Origin: Desulfurococcaceae archaeon AG1
Lineage (GTDB): Archaea > Thermoproteota > Thermoprotei_A > Sulfolobales > AG1
DNA length: 64,000 nucleotides
Direction of reading: 5' to 3'
NCBI GenBank assembly: GCA_003116855.1
Contig: BEWT01000005.1
Span: 1 to 64,000, forward strand
The notes under the pieces are model-generated. The model was not told where the DNA came from. It saw only the letters and a program-made list of their open reading frames with translations, and did no database searches. Position 1 is the first letter of the stretch. Every line of letters starts with the position of its first letter. Below are positions 63,475-64,000 of this stretch, piece after piece. A program made the translations under genes and the position numbers.

Positions 63475-64000
63475 CTACCTCTTAGAAAGTCCTAAAGAGA
63501 TATAGGTCTCAGCATTGAGTACCGTGTTCCCAGCAGCACCCCTTATAGTGTTATGCCCAAGCGCAACCAGTTTAACAACACTGCCCCCACGCTTGGCGGC
63601 TATTCTTATTCTTCCTATAGATACCGACATCCCGTTCCCAAGATCCCGATCTAGTCTTGGTTGAGGTCTATCCACAGCCCTGTGGAGGATCAATGGCTTC
63701 TCAGGCGCTGTAGGCAATCTCAGCTCTTGTGGATAGGATCTAAAGTTCTCATACGCCTTCAATACCTCGTTAATATCGACAGACCAGCTATAATGGGCAT
63801 GGATCACAACTGTATGTCCGTCTAGCACGGGTACCCTGGTGGTTGTTGCATCTATATATAGTGATTCGTTTGGCTCGATCGTCATGTTAGATACCCTTCC
63901 ATAGATCTTCCTCGGCTCTTCAAGCATCTTCTCCTCCTCATTCTTTATATACGGTATAACGTTATCCTGAATAGCCATCGATGGTAAGCCGGAATACCCA
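63475..64000 (-). CDS. asd: Aspartate-semialdehyde dehydrogenase, C-terminal part (truncated at window edge)
   Basis: The frame is open to the window end, so the start and the N-terminal NADP-binding part are missing. The visible part has SMAIQDNVIPYIKNEEEKM, the catalytic-domain sequence TTTRVPVLDGHTVVIHA, DRPQPRLDRDLGNGMSVSIGRIRI and the C-terminal LVALGHNTIRGAAGNTVLNAE. This is the archaeal/fungal type of Asd, making aspartate semialdehyde for Lys, Thr and Met synthesis. The ATG at 63978 is internal. Confidence 0.93.
   Translation of the reverse strand, partial: GYSGLPSMAIQDNVIPYIKNEEEKMLEEPRKIYGRVSNMTIEPNESLYIDATTTRVPVLDGHTVVIHAHYSWSVDINEVLKAYENFRSYPQELRLPTAPEKPLILHRAVDRPQPRLDRDLGNGMSVSIGRIRIAAKRGGSVVKLVALGHNTIRGAAGNTVLNAETYISLGLSKR

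Noticed and set aside
1-64000. CRISPR arrays, intact insertion sequences, rRNA genes, prophage
   Set aside because: No regularly spaced repeats, transposase genes with catalytic motifs, rRNA sequences or viral genes were seen.

Overview
The window reads as a chromosomal segment of a hyperthermophilic archaeon of the Thermoproteota, probably a Desulfurococcales-like or related lineage. This rests on crenarchaeal gene content (ESCRT-III/CdvB, a degenerate RecJ/Cdc45-like protein next to rps15, KEOPS Pcc1, L24e, S28e, TruD, Pth2, AmrS, RIO1), AGA/AGG/ATA-rich codon use, TATA-box promoters about 25 bases before many starts, GGTG-type Shine-Dalgarno (SD) sites, frequent TTG/GTG starts, GC-rich tRNA genes and C/D box sRNAs. 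I cannot name the genus.

Layout. 1-4.8 kb: end of a zinc-ribbon protein, a wHTH-STAND-TPR regulator, the radical SAM enzyme AmrS, a DsrE-like protein and a lone ATP-cone. 5.1-9.2 kb: an electron-bifurcating flavoprotein operon fixA-fixB-fixCX, with FixC and FixX fused. 9.2-15.2 kb: small conserved and hypothetical genes, a PTPS-family protein, a phosphodiesterase, a nucleoside hydrolase, a His/Asp-rich exported protein, and a long non-coding stretch. 15.3-19.6 kb: pcc1, the RecJ/Cdc45-like gene, rps15, a CdvB paralog and a zinc alcohol dehydrogenase. 19.8 kb: a C/D box sRNA. 20.3-30.1 kb: coiled-coil protein plus DUF373 membrane protein, a TatD-like hydrolase, ndk, rpl24e, rps28e, ileS, thiM and an ABC ATPase. 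30.1-39.5 kb: glutamine amidotransferase, tRNA-Arg, S9 peptidase, pth2, truD, a KH-like RNA-binding protein, a membrane-bound wHTH regulator, an M20 peptidase and an ArsB/NhaD-type permease. 39.5-46.7 kb: a 2169-residue exported protein between tRNA-Ser and tRNA-Leu. 46.7-55.6 kb: cysS, small membrane proteins, a second C/D sRNA, an MscS-like channel, an APC permease with its RCK subunit, a structured GC-rich RNA candidate, a Cas4-like nuclease, a GNAT protein and a wHTH/substrate-binding regulator. 56-59.6 kb: a thiol-redox/copper group (Trx-DsbD fusion, Sco) and an exported Ca-loop protein. 59.8-64 kb: SLOG-like protein, thioredoxin, RIO1, a glycosyltransferase and the truncated end of asd.

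Most notable observation: several conserved genes (fixA, pcc1, rio1, and the wHTH/substrate-binding regulator; perhaps the PTPS gene) have their family-conserved N-terminal segment in frame upstream of the first ATG/GTG/TTG. In four of them an AUA or AUU codon sits 4-6 bases after a strong GGTG-type SD. The simplest reading is that this organism starts some proteins at AUA/AUU. Ordinary gene calling would truncate them.

Other points: four dispersed, decayed non-coding copies that look like 3' ends of IS605-type tnpB genes, and two GC-rich structured regions (53.1-53.4 kb and 58.1 kb) without an assigned RNA class. No CRISPR array, intact insertion sequence, rRNA gene or replication origin was seen.
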